Shown here piece after piece: positions 44,431 to 54,057 of a DNA stretch of 64,000 bases (the stretch's first letter is position 1; each line of letters starts with the position of its first letter). A program made the translations under genes and the position numbers. The stretch is from contig NZ_KI535370.1 in assembly GCF_000160035.2 (NCBI RefSeq), forward strand, positions 145,159 to 209,158, written 5' to 3'. This stretch comes from Catonella morbi ATCC 51271. Its GTDB lineage: Bacteria > Bacillota > Clostridia > Lachnospirales > Lachnospiraceae. A model generated the notes under the pieces. It ran no database searches. It was not told the origin of the DNA and was given only the letters and a program-made list of their open reading frames with translations.

Positions 44431-45879
44431 TTATTCGTCCTCCTTAGATACCAAAAGCTCTGAACCCGGCGCATTCTTTGTTACTTTATCAATCGGAATG
44501 TGAGCATATTCCGAAAGTAACTCCATAGCTCTCTGTGTACAAAAACCTGCCTGACATCTGCCTGCTCCCTGCCTAACCCTTCTTTTAAGACCATCCAGAG
44601 AAGTTGCTCCGAGAGTCCTTGTAATTGCATCTATAATTTCAGCTTCGCTTATTTCTTCGCAACGGCAGACTATTTTCCCATACTTAGGATTCTCTTTAAT
44701 CAGTTCAGCTCTTTTTTCACCGAGAAGCAGAGCTGCTTTTACAATTCTTTTACGTTTTCCGTTCCAGTTAAGCTTGACCTTAGCTTCTGCCCTATCCGCA
44801 ATCTGTTCAGCCAGAAATTTTCCTATAGCCGGTGCACTTGTAAGTCCCGGAGATTGAATACCGGCTGCATCAAAGAAGCCTTCGCAATCATCTGCTTCTC
44901 CTATAACAAAGTCACCCCCTGCTTCTGCTGCCCTCAGTCCGCTAAATGAGGTTATTATCTGCCTAAACGGAACATCCCTTACGCTCTTCCCTGACATTTC
45001 AAGCACATAGGCAAGGTCTGCTGCAGTAGTTTCATTTCCTTCCCTATCATCGGTTTCAGTGGCTGTAGGGCCTAGCATCGGATTTCCATGTACGGTAGGT
45101 GTAACCAATATACCCTTTCCTTTGCTGCTTGGTAGCTGAAATACAGTACGCTTTACAAAACCGTCAAGCCCTTTATCAAGCAGACAATAATCACCCTTTC
45201 TAGGCTTTATCTGAAGCTTGTGGCTGCTTACGAAATTATGCATTGTATCCGCATATACTCCGGCAGCATTTACTATGTATTTAGCCCTTATTTCACCCCT
45301 GTTCGTTGTAATAATAAAGTCAGTCTCTATTTTTTTAATATTCTCTACCTTGGTTAAAAACCTGAATTCCACGCCATTATCGCAGGCATTTTCTGCAAGT
45401 GCTATGGTAAGTCCGAATGGGCAGACTATACCACCCGTAGGAGCTAAGAGAGCCGCCACAACTTCATCTGTGACTTCCGGCTCTATCCTTCTTACCTCAT
45501 CACCTTCTATAATTCTAAGTTCCTTAACTCCATTTTCCCTGCCTCTTTCAAGAAGTTCCGTGAGTTTATATCTGTCAGCATCGTCAAAACAAAGCACCAG
45601 GGAACCATTATTTTCAAATTCAAAATCCAGTTCTTTTGCAAGCCCAGGCATCATCTTACTGCCTTCAACATTGAATTTCGCTTTATTGGAACCCGGCTTG
45701 GCATCATGTCCTGCATGCACTATTCCGCTGTTTGCTTTAGAAGTACCCGAACATACATCTTCTTCTTTCTCAAGTACAGCCACCGAAAGCTCATATCTTG
45801 AAAGTTCTCTGGCTACCGCAGAACCTACTACTCCTGCCCCTATAATTACCACATCATAACTTCCCATAATATTTTCCAT
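44431..45879 (-). CDS. FAD-dependent glycerol-3-phosphate dehydrogenase-like protein with BFD [2Fe-2S] domain
   Basis: A 482-residue protein. The FAD fold VVIIGAGVVGSAVARELSRY is at residues 9-28. A DAO-type substrate domain contains SGIVHAGHDAKPGSNKAKFN. The C-terminal BFD-like domain has VCRCEEISEAEI and GRCQAGFC, four Cys for a [2Fe-2S] cluster. It most likely oxidises glycerol 3-phosphate, though L-2-hydroxy acids are alternatives for this fold. ATG 45879 follows AAGGAGA. No glycerol kinase or facilitator gene is adjacent. Confidence 0.87.
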   Translation of the reverse strand: MENIMGSYDVVIIGAGVVGSAVARELSRYELSVAVLEKEEDVCSGTSKANSGIVHAGHDAKPGSNKAKFNVEGSKMMPGLAKELDFEFENNGSLVLCFDDADRYKLTELLERGRENGVKELRIIEGDEVRRIEPEVTDEVVAALLAPTGGIVCPFGLTIALAENACDNGVEFRFLTKVENIKKIETDFIITTNRGEIRAKYIVNAAGVYADTMHNFVSSHKLQIKPRKGDYCLLDKGLDGFVKRTVFQLPSSKGKGILVTPTVHGNPMLGPTATETDDREGNETTAADLAYVLEMSGKSVRDVPFRQIITSFSGLRAAEAGGDFVIGEADDCEGFFDAAGIQSPGLTSAPAIGKFLAEQIADRAEAKVKLNWNGKRKRIVKAALLLGEKRAELIKENPKYGKIVCRCEEISEAEIIDAITRTLGATSLDGLKRRVRQGAGRCQAGFCTQRAMELLSEYAHIPIDKVTKNAPGSELLVSKEDE

Positions 45880-45908
45880 AGGTTTCTCCTTTTATTAAAA
45901 GATGAGCT

Positions 45909-46030
45909 TCACACAAATTCCACCTGTGATTTGTACCATAAGACAAACTTCCCTACCAAGAACTTCGCATACCTTAGATAGATTTTGATTATCGTGAAAT
46001 TCCTGAGGAATTTCCTAGCTAACTAAAAAA
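45909..46030. repeat. Structured intergenic element, copy 3 (diverged)
   Basis: Contains AAACTTCCCTACC followed by a diverged form of the CGCATCCCTCGGAGAGATT core. A hairpin GAAATTCC-tga-GGAATTTC (45996-46014) follows, then CTAACTAAAAAAGC into a terminator stem. This is the same order as copies 1 and 2. The first GTGTGTGC hairpin is degraded here. It occupies the gap between two divergent genes, 30 bases from the GlpA-like start. Confidence 0.65.
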
Positions 46031-46071
46031 GCACACCAAAACAGAAGATTTCTCTCCTTCTTTGGTGTGCT
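46030..46071 (-). terminator. Terminator hairpin beside structured element copy 3
   Basis: AGCACACCAAA (46030-46040) and TTTGGTGTGCT (46061-46071) form a perfect 11-base stem, with T-runs on the minus strand side. No minus-strand gene ends here. It therefore either closes a transcript of the element on the plus strand or is part of the element. From 46072 to 46291 nothing else is evident except an AT-rich promoter-like stretch. Confidence 0.6.
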
Positions 46072-46291
46072 CTCTTTATCTCTGCACAACTTATTGATTT
46101 TATTATACTCTTTTTAGCCCAAATGTTCAATAGTTGCTTATTTTATGTTAGAATAAAAACGGTATAATGATATTTTTAAGGATTGCGTGAATCATAGCTA
46201 TAGTAACCTTATATCGCAAGAACTAAAAAATAAGTTAAATTTGTCACTACCTGCTTATGCTTTGAGTAAAGTGAAAGGAGCAATTAAAATT

Positions 46292-47254
46292 ATGGTTAAA
46301 AAAATTATCGTACTTTGTGCATTTACTGTTATGCTATTTGGATGTGGCGGGCAGACTGCACCAAAAGCTTCATTAAAAACCACATCATCTGCCAATACTA
46401 CCGATTTAGATAATACAATTACAACATCTGCTTCATCTAAAAATCCGGCAGATAACTCCGGTTCGGAAAAAAATATTTCTGAAACAACCGATGAAACACC
46501 TTCCTTTATCAATCCTTCGGGCAAAACCCTGATTAAACGTATTTTAACTCCTGAAGGCTATAAGAGGATTAAGGCTAAAAAGGGAAGCTTTTCTGCATTT
46601 TTAAGAAATTACAAACTAAAGCCTGATGGCAGTCCCGTACTTTTATACAACGGAAATGAAAAAGGAAATCAGTCTGCCCATATAGCAGTTTTTAAACTTC
46701 CTATAGAAAATGAAGACCTGCAACAATGTGCTGACTCAATTATGAGAATTTACGGAGAATATTATTACAAGAATAAGGCATACAATAAAATTACTTTCCC
46801 TCTCGGAACCGGCTTTGTGGCTGATTTTGATAAATGGAGAAGGGGCTATGCCATAAGCATAAACGGAAACAGCATTTCCTGGGTTGCTTCTTATAAGAAT
46901 AATAGCAGCTATGACTCCTTCAAAAGATTTATGCGTATAGTTTTTGCTTATTCAGGTACTTTAAATATGGACTATGCCTCTAAAAAGATAAAGCTTTCGC
47001 AAGCAAGGGTTGGGGATATATTTATAAGAGGCGGAAGTCCCGGTCATGTAGTTATGATTGCAGATATCTGTAAAAATGCAGAGGGCAAGAAAGCCTATCT
47101 TTTAGCACAGGGATATTTACCTGCTCAGGAATTCCAGGTTCTTAAAAATCCTCTTCATGAAGAAGACCCCTGGTATTATGAAGAGGAAATAAAATACCCC
47201 CTCAGAACTCCCGAATACAGTTTTGAGAAAGGGAGTTTGAGGAGATATAAGTAA
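46292..47254 (+). CDS. DUF4846 lipoprotein
   Basis: A 320-residue lipoprotein with signal peptide MVKKIIVLCAFTVMLFGCGG (lipobox Cys at 18), then a Ser/Thr-rich linker of about 55 residues. The DUF4846 domain has LPIENEDLQQCADSIMRIYG, then GTGFVADFDKWRRGY and the late VGDIFIRGGSPGHVVMIADI. ATG 46292 follows AAAGGAG. The frame is open upstream to 46187 but that region lacks a signal peptide or ribosome site. Function is unknown. The end converges on glyS with a shared hairpin. Confidence 0.88.
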   Translation: MVKKIIVLCAFTVMLFGCGGQTAPKASLKTTSSANTTDLDNTITTSASSKNPADNSGSEKNISETTDETPSFINPSGKTLIKRILTPEGYKRIKAKKGSFSAFLRNYKLKPDGSPVLLYNGNEKGNQSAHIAVFKLPIENEDLQQCADSIMRIYGEYYYKNKAYNKITFPLGTGFVADFDKWRRGYAISINGNSISWVASYKNNSSYDSFKRFMRIVFAYSGTLNMDYASKKIKLSQARVGDIFIRGGSPGHVVMIADICKNAEGKKAYLLAQGYLPAQEFQVLKNPLHEEDPWYYEEEIKYPLRTPEYSFEKGSLRRYK

Positions 47255-47256
47255 AA

Positions 47257-47280
47257 ACAGAGAGGTTTTGTCCTCTCTGT
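47257..47280 (-). terminator. Bidirectional terminator between DUF4846 and glyS
   Basis: ACAGAGAGG (47257-47265) and CCTCTCTGT (47272-47280) pair perfectly around TTTTGT, with T-rich flanks on both strands. Confidence 0.75.
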
Positions 47281-47296
47281 AACTTTAATGTTTTAA

Positions 47297-48685
47297 TTAA
47301 AACTCAAACTTCTCTCTGAAATAATTTCTAAGCTCTGATATAGCAACTCTTTCCTGCTCCATGCTGTCTCTGTCTCTTACAGTAACCATACCGTCCGTTT
47401 CTGAGTCAAAGTCGTAAGTAATGCAGAATGGAGTACCTATTTCATCCTGTCTTCTGTATCTCTTACCGATAGCACCTCTGTCGTCATACTCGCAGTTCCA
47501 GTCTTTAGACAGCTCTGCAAATACCTTTTCAGCTCCTTCACCAAGTTTCTTGGAAAGAGGAAGTACTGCAACCTTTACAGGAGCAAGGAAAGGATGGAAA
47601 CGAAGTACTGTACGCACATCTCCGCCCTCAAGCTCTTCCTCATCATAAGCACCGCAAAGGAAGGCAAGAGTTACTCTGTCTGCACCAAGAGAAGGCTCTA
47701 CTACATAAGGAATGTATTTCTCCTTCTTCTCATCATCGAAATATTCCATAGGCTCACCGGATATTTCCTGGTGTCTGCCAAGGTCATAGTCAGTTCTGTC
47801 AGCTATACCCCAAAGCTCGCCCCAGCCAAATGGGAACAAGAACTCGATATCGGTAGTTCCCTTTGAATAAAAGGAAAGTTCCTCAGGATCATGGTCACGC
47901 AGGCGCATTTCTTCTTCCTTCATACCAAGAGAAATAAGCCAGTCTTTACAGAACTGTCTCCAATAATGGAACCACTCCATATCAGTACCCGGCTCACAGA
48001 AGAATTCAAGTTCCATCTGCTCAAACTCTCTGGTACGGAAGGTAAAGTTTCCCGGTGTAATCTCATTTCTAAATGACTTACCTATCTGACCTATTCCAAA
48101 AGGTATCTTCTTTCTGGATGTACGCTGTACATTCTTAAAGTTTACAAAGATACCCTGTGCAGTTTCAGGTCGAAGATAAACTACAGCCTTACTGTCCTCC
48201 GTAATACCCTGAAAAGTCTTAAACATAAGGTTGAACTGGCGGATATCGGTAAAGTCATGCTTACCGCAGCTTGGACAAGGAATTTCATTCTCATCCACAA
48301 AGCTCTTCATTTCTTCATTTGACCAGCCGTCAACCGAACTTCTTAAGGTTATTGTTTTTTCTTTTGCAAAGTCTTCAATGAGCTTATCAGCCCTGAATCT
48401 TTCGTGGCAACACTTACAATCCATAAGCGGATCAGAGAAACTTCCAAGATGCCCCGATGCCACCCAGGTCTGTGGGTTCATAAGAATGGCACAGTCAACT
48501 CCCACATTGTAAGGGCTTTCCTGGATAAATTTTTTCCACCAGGCCTTCTTTACATTGTTTTTCAGCTCTACTCCCAGGTTACCGTAATCCCAAGTGTTGG
48601 CAAGTCCCCCATATATCTCCGAGCCCGGATATACAAAACCTCTTGCCTTAGCCAAAGCTACAATTTTCTCCATTGTCTTTTCCAT
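47297..48685 (-). CDS. glyS: Glycine--tRNA ligase, single-chain dimeric type
   Basis: A 462-residue class II synthetase that charges tRNA-Gly. [18 protein letters not shown] is the N-terminal signature. Class motifs include [21 protein letters not shown] with TPG (motif 2), and [14 protein letters not shown] (motif 3) near 340. The HGTP anticodon domain forms the C-terminus. ATG 48685 has GAGAGG seven bases upstream and is preferred over 48712. No T-box leader was noticed. Confidence 0.97.
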   Translation of the reverse strand: MEKTMEKIVALAKARGFVYPGSEIYGGLANTWDYGNLGVELKNNVKKAWWKKFIQESPYNVGVDCAILMNPQTWVASGHLGSFSDPLMDCKCCHERFRADKLIEDFAKEKTITLRSSVDGWSNEEMKSFVDENEIPCPSCGKHDFTDIRQFNLMFKTFQGITEDSKAVVYLRPETAQGIFVNFKNVQRTSRKKIPFGIGQIGKSFRNEITPGNFTFRTREFEQMELEFFCEPGTDMEWFHYWRQFCKDWLISLGMKEEEMRLRDHDPEELSFYSKGTTDIEFLFPFGWGELWGIADRTDYDLGRHQEISGEPMEYFDDEKKEKYIPYVVEPSLGADRVTLAFLCGAYDEEELEGGDVRTVLRFHPFLAPVKVAVLPLSKKLGEGAEKVFAELSKDWNCEYDDRGAIGKRYRRQDEIGTPFCITYDFDSETDGMVTVRDRDSMEQERVAISELRNYFREKFEF

Positions 48686-48734
48686 AAGTCTACCTCTCTT
48701 TCTCTGATTCACTTTATTGTTTATTTTTTAACAA

Positions 48735-49346
48735 TCATTTAGAATATACTACCACAGCTTTGTTACCCTCGTCAACTCTTATATGATGTTCATCCTCCGG
48801 GGTACCGCCTGAATAATATTTAATCTTATTGCCTGTCTGGAAAAGCATAGGTCCTTCTATTACCGCTATGTTATATTTATCTGTAAGAACTTCCGCTGCT
48901 GCCTTTTTTACGTTCCCCTCTGAACCTGCCTCTGTAAAAGTAAGTTCTCCGAATTCTGACAATGCCTCGGATACAGTAGGGAATTTTGTATTGTTCTCTC
49001 CCTTTTTACTGTTAAAAGCCGTATATACCTCAGCACTCTTAAAAGTAAGAACTACTCTTACCTTGCCGCCTTTTAACTCTATTTCACTGAGTACCGCAGC
49101 CTTTTCACCATACTTTTTATTGTAAGCACTTAACTCGGAAGTAATATAACCCTTAAGTTCATCAAGCTTTAAATATTTCTCCTTAAAATCCTCCACATAG
49201 GCTACCTGTCCACTGCCATCGCTCCTCATATAAAGAATTTCCTCTTTAATATCTTCTACCTTTATCTCTTTTGGCATACTGTTGCAAGAAGACAGTGCAA
49301 CTGTAGCGGTCACTAACCCCAAGGCTAACAGGGTTCTTTTTCTCAT
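48735..49346 (-). CDS. Uncharacterised lipoprotein
   Basis: A 203-residue lipoprotein with lipobox ALSSC (Cys at about 21). The mature part is charged, alternating helix and beta, without motifs I recognise (IKEEILYMRSDGSGQVAYVE). It overlaps the recO stop codon region. ATG 49346 has GAGAGG seven bases upstream, while ATG 49352 is an alternative. It is the last gene of the era-recO transcript. Confidence 0.75.
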   Translation of the reverse strand: MRKRTLLALGLVTATVALSSCNSMPKEIKVEDIKEEILYMRSDGSGQVAYVEDFKEKYLKLDELKGYITSELSAYNKKYGEKAAVLSEIELKGGKVRVVLTFKSAEVYTAFNSKKGENNTKFPTVSEALSEFGELTFTEAGSEGNVKKAAAEVLTDKYNIAVIEGPMLFQTGNKIKYYSGGTPEDEHHIRVDEGNKAVVVYSK

Positions 49347-49348
49347 GT

Positions 49349-50014
49349 TCATACCTCTCTTATCATTTCCAAAGATTTAAACTGAATATCGGTATTTAAA
49401 TCCCGGTATTCTTCGGCAAGCTTAATAAATTCCCTTTTTGACTCGGCTTCCAAGTCAAACGAAAACAGCTTGGTTATGTCTGTAACAGCAATCATTTTTA
49501 TTGCATAGACAGTTGAAGGCTTTAGTTTTTTACCAAGAAATATCCCTTCATCTATACTAGGCATTATACCCTCTATTTGAAATATTTTCCACTCAAATAT
49601 TGCTTTAATAAACTCCGGTGTAAGCTTGTCCACCTTTGCTTCAAGTGCTTTAAAAGCCATATATATCAAGTTTATAAGGTTTTTTTCTCCAATATTTTCC
49701 CTGGAAAAATATGATGCCAGTTCTAAAAAATAAAACCCGTAATAAACTCTGTCTATATCCGTTTTAAGTTCATTAAAATAATTAACTATTTTTACCTCAA
49801 CCAAGGTATAAGCATTTTTACCTGAAATAAGCTTAAATGTACCGAAGGTAAGCGGATCTGTGCCTGCAAGGAGCTTACTGTTAGTCCTCCTTGCCCCTCT
49901 TGCAAAGGCATGAATCCTTCCGAGTTCTGCTGTTATAATCACAACACGTTTATCATATTCACCTATGGGCATACAGGAAACCACTACTCCCGATACCTCT
50001 ATTTCATCTGCCAA
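49349..50014 (-). CDS. recO: DNA repair protein RecO
   Basis: A 221-residue recombination mediator. The N-terminal OB fold reads SGVVVSCMPIGEYDKRVVII, then RIHAFARGARRTNSKLLAGT. The C-terminal helices follow. It is shorter than typical RecO (about 240-255). It lacks the C-terminal zinc cysteines common in Gram-positive homologues, and the only Cys is near residue 14. The start is TTG 50014 with GGAG upstream. It follows era after three bases, a classic pairing. Confidence 0.93.
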   Translation of the reverse strand: MADEIEVSGVVVSCMPIGEYDKRVVIITAELGRIHAFARGARRTNSKLLAGTDPLTFGTFKLISGKNAYTLVEVKIVNYFNELKTDIDRVYYGFYFLELASYFSRENIGEKNLINLIYMAFKALEAKVDKLTPEFIKAIFEWKIFQIEGIMPSIDEGIFLGKKLKPSTVYAIKMIAVTDITKLFSFDLEAESKREFIKLAEEYRDLNTDIQFKSLEMIREV

Positions 50015-50017
50015 GGG

Positions 50018-50935
50018 TTACTCCTCTTTATATCCAAAATTCTTCATAAGAGAATCCGAATTTCTCCAGTCCTTCTTTACCTTAACCCAGAGATTAAGGT
50101 TTACCTTCATTCCAAGAAGGTCTGAAATCTGATGCCTTGCATTTGTACCTATTTCCTTTAGCATAGCACCCTTTTTCCCTATGATTATACCCTTATGAGA
50201 ATCTCTTTCACAAAAAATGGTCGCCTCAATGTTCATTATATTTTTATGGCTGTGTCTTACCGATGTATCTTTTTCTTCCTTCATACTGTCAATCACAACC
50301 GCAACTCCATGCGGTACCTCATCCTTAAGACGTCTTAGAGCCTGTTCTCTTATAAGCTCTGCGGTAATCTGTCTCTCAGCCTGATCTGTAACCACATCCT
50401 CGTCATAGTACATAGGTCCTTCGGGAAGTAAATCAAATACAGTCTCAAGAAGATCCTCTTTATTTTCACCTGTTGCCGCTGATACAGGTACACAGGCTTT
50501 AAAGTTCACCATATCCTTGTATTTATCAATTACCGGAAGCAGCTCACCCTTCTCTACGGTATCAATCTTATTGACCACCAGGATAACAGGGGTTTTGGTT
50601 GCAGATAAAAGCTCCGCAATATGCTGCTCCCCCTTGCCGATAAATGTAGTCGGCTCTACAAGCCACAGTACTACATCTACTTCCGAAAGCGTTCTTTCTG
50701 CCACCGAGTCCATATATTCGCCCAGTTTATTCTGAGCCTTATGGATACCCGGTGTATCCAAGAAAATAATCTGTCCTGTCTCATCTGTGTATACAGTCTG
50801 AATTCTGTTTCTGGTAGTTTGAGGTTTTGAAGATGTAATCGCTATCTTCTGACCTATAAGGTTATTCATAAGAGTTGATTTACCCACATTAGGACGCCCG
50901 ATAAGGGTCACAAAGCCTGACTTAAATTTTCCCAT
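50018..50935 (-). CDS. era: GTPase Era
   Basis: A 305-residue ribosome-assembly GTPase. G1 is GRPNVGKSTLMNNL (residues 13-26), DTPGI is G3 and NKID is G4. The C-terminal KH domain has IGKKGAMLKEIG, which binds the 3' end of 16S rRNA. ATG 50935 follows GGGAGA. It is transcribed with recO. Confidence 0.98.
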   Translation of the reverse strand: MGKFKSGFVTLIGRPNVGKSTLMNNLIGQKIAITSSKPQTTRNRIQTVYTDETGQIIFLDTPGIHKAQNKLGEYMDSVAERTLSEVDVVLWLVEPTTFIGKGEQHIAELLSATKTPVILVVNKIDTVEKGELLPVIDKYKDMVNFKACVPVSAATGENKEDLLETVFDLLPEGPMYYDEDVVTDQAERQITAELIREQALRRLKDEVPHGVAVVIDSMKEEKDTSVRHSHKNIMNIEATIFCERDSHKGIIIGKKGAMLKEIGTNARHQISDLLGMKVNLNLWVKVKKDWRNSDSLMKNFGYKEE

Positions 50936-50956
50936 TCATTCTCCCCTGCATTTTAA

Positions 50957-53944
50957 TTATGACAATAGGCTTGATACTTCATCAAACTTATCCGCATTTT
51001 CTTTGATTTTTGCCTCTGAACCTACAACAACCATAACCTTTTCATCAAGCACAGCCTTGACATATTTTGCCATCTCCCTCAAATCAGCTGCTGTAGTATT
51101 TATCATTTCATTTCTTGACTTCTTTATACAAGCTTCGTTTATTTCACTCATATAAGCATTAAACGACCTCTCACCATCCGCAAAAGGAGTCAAAGGAATA
51201 TCGGCACTTCCAACCGCTCCGATTACAAACTTTGTAACTTCTTTTTCATCAGCTTCAAAGTTCTCAAGATAACGAACCATGTTCTCATAAACTTCATTAG
51301 TTTCCATAAGCTTTGGATCTCTGTAGGATGAGAAATTTGAATCACCGTTCCTGTTAAACTTGCTGTAACAGCCATAGGCTCCGCCCTTAACCCTTACATT
51401 TACCCAAAGATATTCATAACTTAAAAGTACATTTAGTACATTTAACACTCCTGTATAAGGAAGGCCTGCATCTACAAAGTTTCCGGCTCTGCTTACATAC
51501 TGAACCTGTCCTGAGGCTGTATAGCCTTTTGCCAGTAAACCGGACTTTTTATTTGCTTTTATCTTATCTATCTCAAGCTTTATTTTTTCACAGAGTAAGC
51601 TTTCTCCCGTCTTATCTCCGTTCGGAATTTCTTTAACTATCGCTTCAAGCTTGCCTGCTGCCTCATCATAATTTTCTTCATCAACAGTAAGACTTATGAT
51701 TAACCTCTCTTTTACAAAATATTTTTTAATAAGAGAATTTAACTTCTTATATAATTCTTCTTTCTCTGAATCAAAATTTTCTGCTAAATTTTTCACAAAT
51801 TTATAATAACTTAAGCCCGAAAGTTTTTCACCCATTCTTGCATCTACTGAGAAATGTGACTTCGCAATAAGTGCTGACATCCTGTCTCCGCTTGTCTCAA
51901 AATCCATTTCCATTCCGGACAGGTTTTCTCTGAGGATTTCAACTATTCTCTTATCACTTTCCTTGTTTATCTTAGAGGTATAAAGCATTTCAAGGATGAG
52001 AGGAAGCCCCATAGCCGCCTGCGAAACCAAAGACTTAAAGCTTACTGAATAGTTTAACAACACCTTATTCTTATCAGTATTATTTGTATAGACTTCAATA
52101 TTCGTGTGGATACCGCCTGTATACATAAGTGTTTCTGAGACATAATCGGAATACCCTCTTTTTTCAGTATCTATAAGACCGAGAATATCCGACAAAATAC
52201 CAAAATACTTAAGCTCCTCTGCTGACATGTCACTTATATCAAAATTAAGCCTTAAATACATAATCTTATTGGTATTTACCTTATGCCAGATTAAAGGAGC
52301 ATTAAGCAGCTCTTTTTCAATATTTTTAAGTGGTTTGATATCCGGTGAAATATCACTTCTTTCAAGAGTCGGAAGCTTTTCCATATCTTCTGCCGAAGAA
52401 GGTTCCTCCTGAAAAGCTCTCAGTTTCTCAGCCCTTTCTTTAAGTAAAGCTATATCCTCTTCGCTGAGAGAAGCCCTATATTTTTCAAGCTTTTCCTTCA
52501 GCTCTTTTTCAAATTTTTCATTTTTATTTTTCTCAGGTACGAGGGTAAATACAACCTTATGCTCATTTTCAAGCAGATATGTCTTTATTAAGTCCTCAAA
52601 ATATCCGGTTCCTATCTTGGCTCTGAGCAAATCAAAGTTCTGACCTGCATCTGCAAGGTCAAACACCATATTGTCATCATAGAGCCAGGTTGTATACATA
52701 TTGATTCCGATAAGAAGTCCTGCAGGATATCTTCCCGCATCCTGTTCACGATATTTAAATTCACTATAGTTTATTGCGGATGTAAGCTTCTTCTCATCCA
52801 CTCCCTCTGCTACAATCTTCTTTAAGGTATCTTCTATTATTTGTACAAACTCATCTTTTCTCTCTGCCTCAGTTCCTGTTGCATGTATGGAAAAATTCGG
52901 CTGAAGCATATGTATAGAAAGGCTTGAGGATATTTCTTTTCCTATTCCTGCCTCTATAAGTGCCTTCTTCACAGGTGCGCCGGGAGCATCCATAAGTACA
53001 AATCTTAGAAGCTGTAAGGCTCCTATGGTAAAGGTATCTGTAGCAATACCCGTAACCACATTGTAGGAAAGGAAGGTCTTTTCCTTAGTATCTTCACTTT
53101 CAGCTATCGAATAGCTATCGGTGAAATCTTTGCTTACAGGCTTTTGAAGAGGAATATCCGACTTTGGATCTATTTTGTCAAAATCTGATAAATACTCTTT
53201 ATCAAGGAAATCAAGTCTTTCTTCAATATCAAAGTTTCCATGTAAAATAATATATGAGTTTGAAGGGTGATAAAAACGCTTATGAAAAGCCACATAATTC
53301 TCGTAAGTAAGCTCAGGTATAACCTCAGGATCTCCACCTGACTCTATTCCGTAAGGAGAATCAGGATAAAGAGCCTCTCTTACACGCAAATCCTCCACCT
53401 CATCAGGCGAAGAAAAAGCTCCCTTCATTTCATTATAAACTACTCCATTAATCTTAAGCTCCCCTGTTTCTTCATCAAGCTCGTAATGCCAGCCTTCCTG
53501 CTCAAATATAGCTCTGTTGGTATATAGATTAGGATAAAAAACCGCATCCAGATACACATTCATAAGATTCTTAAAATCCTTGTCATTACAACTTGCAACA
53601 GGGTAAATAGTCTTATCGGGATAGGTCATGGCATTTAAAAAAGTATTCAGCGAACCCTTTGCCATTTCAATAAACGGATCTTTTGAAGGATATTTTTTTG
53701 AACCGCAAAGTACAGTATGTTCTACTATATGGGCTACACCTGTAGAATCTTCCGGCGGAGTTCTAAAACCTATTGAAAACACCTTATTCTCATCTTCATT
53801 GGAAATAAGAGCCAGCCTAGCTCCGCTTTTTTTATGTTTAAGGTAAATTCCAAGTGCCTTTATATCTTTAAGTTCCTTAGTAAAAACTAACTCATACTCC
53901 TGGGGTATATTCACTTCCTCTATGTTTTTAATGCTCTTGCTCAT
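50957..53944 (-). CDS. M16C-family zinc metallopeptidase (insulinase/presequence protease-like)
   Basis: A 995-residue cytoplasmic protein with four tandem M16 domains. The inverted zinc motif HIVEH is at residues 72-76, and the further ligand Glu is in VVYNEMKGAFSSP near 178. The long central coiled linker (EKNKNEKFEKELKEKLEKYR) is typical of the M16C or PreP group. It degrades small peptides inside its closed chamber. No signal peptide is present. It stands alone before the era gene, 22 bases apart, and may be cotranscribed. Confidence 0.94.
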   Translation of the reverse strand: MSKSIKNIEEVNIPQEYELVFTKELKDIKALGIYLKHKKSGARLALISNEDENKVFSIGFRTPPEDSTGVAHIVEHTVLCGSKKYPSKDPFIEMAKGSLNTFLNAMTYPDKTIYPVASCNDKDFKNLMNVYLDAVFYPNLYTNRAIFEQEGWHYELDEETGELKINGVVYNEMKGAFSSPDEVEDLRVREALYPDSPYGIESGGDPEVIPELTYENYVAFHKRFYHPSNSYIILHGNFDIEERLDFLDKEYLSDFDKIDPKSDIPLQKPVSKDFTDSYSIAESEDTKEKTFLSYNVVTGIATDTFTIGALQLLRFVLMDAPGAPVKKALIEAGIGKEISSSLSIHMLQPNFSIHATGTEAERKDEFVQIIEDTLKKIVAEGVDEKKLTSAINYSEFKYREQDAGRYPAGLLIGINMYTTWLYDDNMVFDLADAGQNFDLLRAKIGTGYFEDLIKTYLLENEHKVVFTLVPEKNKNEKFEKELKEKLEKYRASLSEEDIALLKERAEKLRAFQEEPSSAEDMEKLPTLERSDISPDIKPLKNIEKELLNAPLIWHKVNTNKIMYLRLNFDISDMSAEELKYFGILSDILGLIDTEKRGYSDYVSETLMYTGGIHTNIEVYTNNTDKNKVLLNYSVSFKSLVSQAAMGLPLILEMLYTSKINKESDKRIVEILRENLSGMEMDFETSGDRMSALIAKSHFSVDARMGEKLSGLSYYKFVKNLAENFDSEKEELYKKLNSLIKKYFVKERLIISLTVDEENYDEAAGKLEAIVKEIPNGDKTGESLLCEKIKLEIDKIKANKKSGLLAKGYTASGQVQYVSRAGNFVDAGLPYTGVLNVLNVLLSYEYLWVNVRVKGGAYGCYSKFNRNGDSNFSSYRDPKLMETNEVYENMVRYLENFEADEKEVTKFVIGAVGSADIPLTPFADGERSFNAYMSEINEACIKKSRNEMINTTAADLREMAKYVKAVLDEKVMVVVGSEAKIKENADKFDEVSSLLS

Positions 53945-54057
53945 TTAAAATATCCTCTCTGCTTTCTCTTTTACTATTATAAAAAATATGTTAAAATCTA
54001 ATATTGTCATACTATCTAGTTTACCATAATTACGAAGTTTTGCAAGGAGAAGTATAA

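Noticed and set aside
45218..45859. 213-residue plus-strand frame opposite the GlpA-like gene
   Set aside because: Shadow of a strongly supported gene, with Ser-rich low-complexity text and no translation signals.
48686..48760. T-box leader before glyS
   Set aside because: The gap is too short and no T-box sequence or antiterminator was seen.
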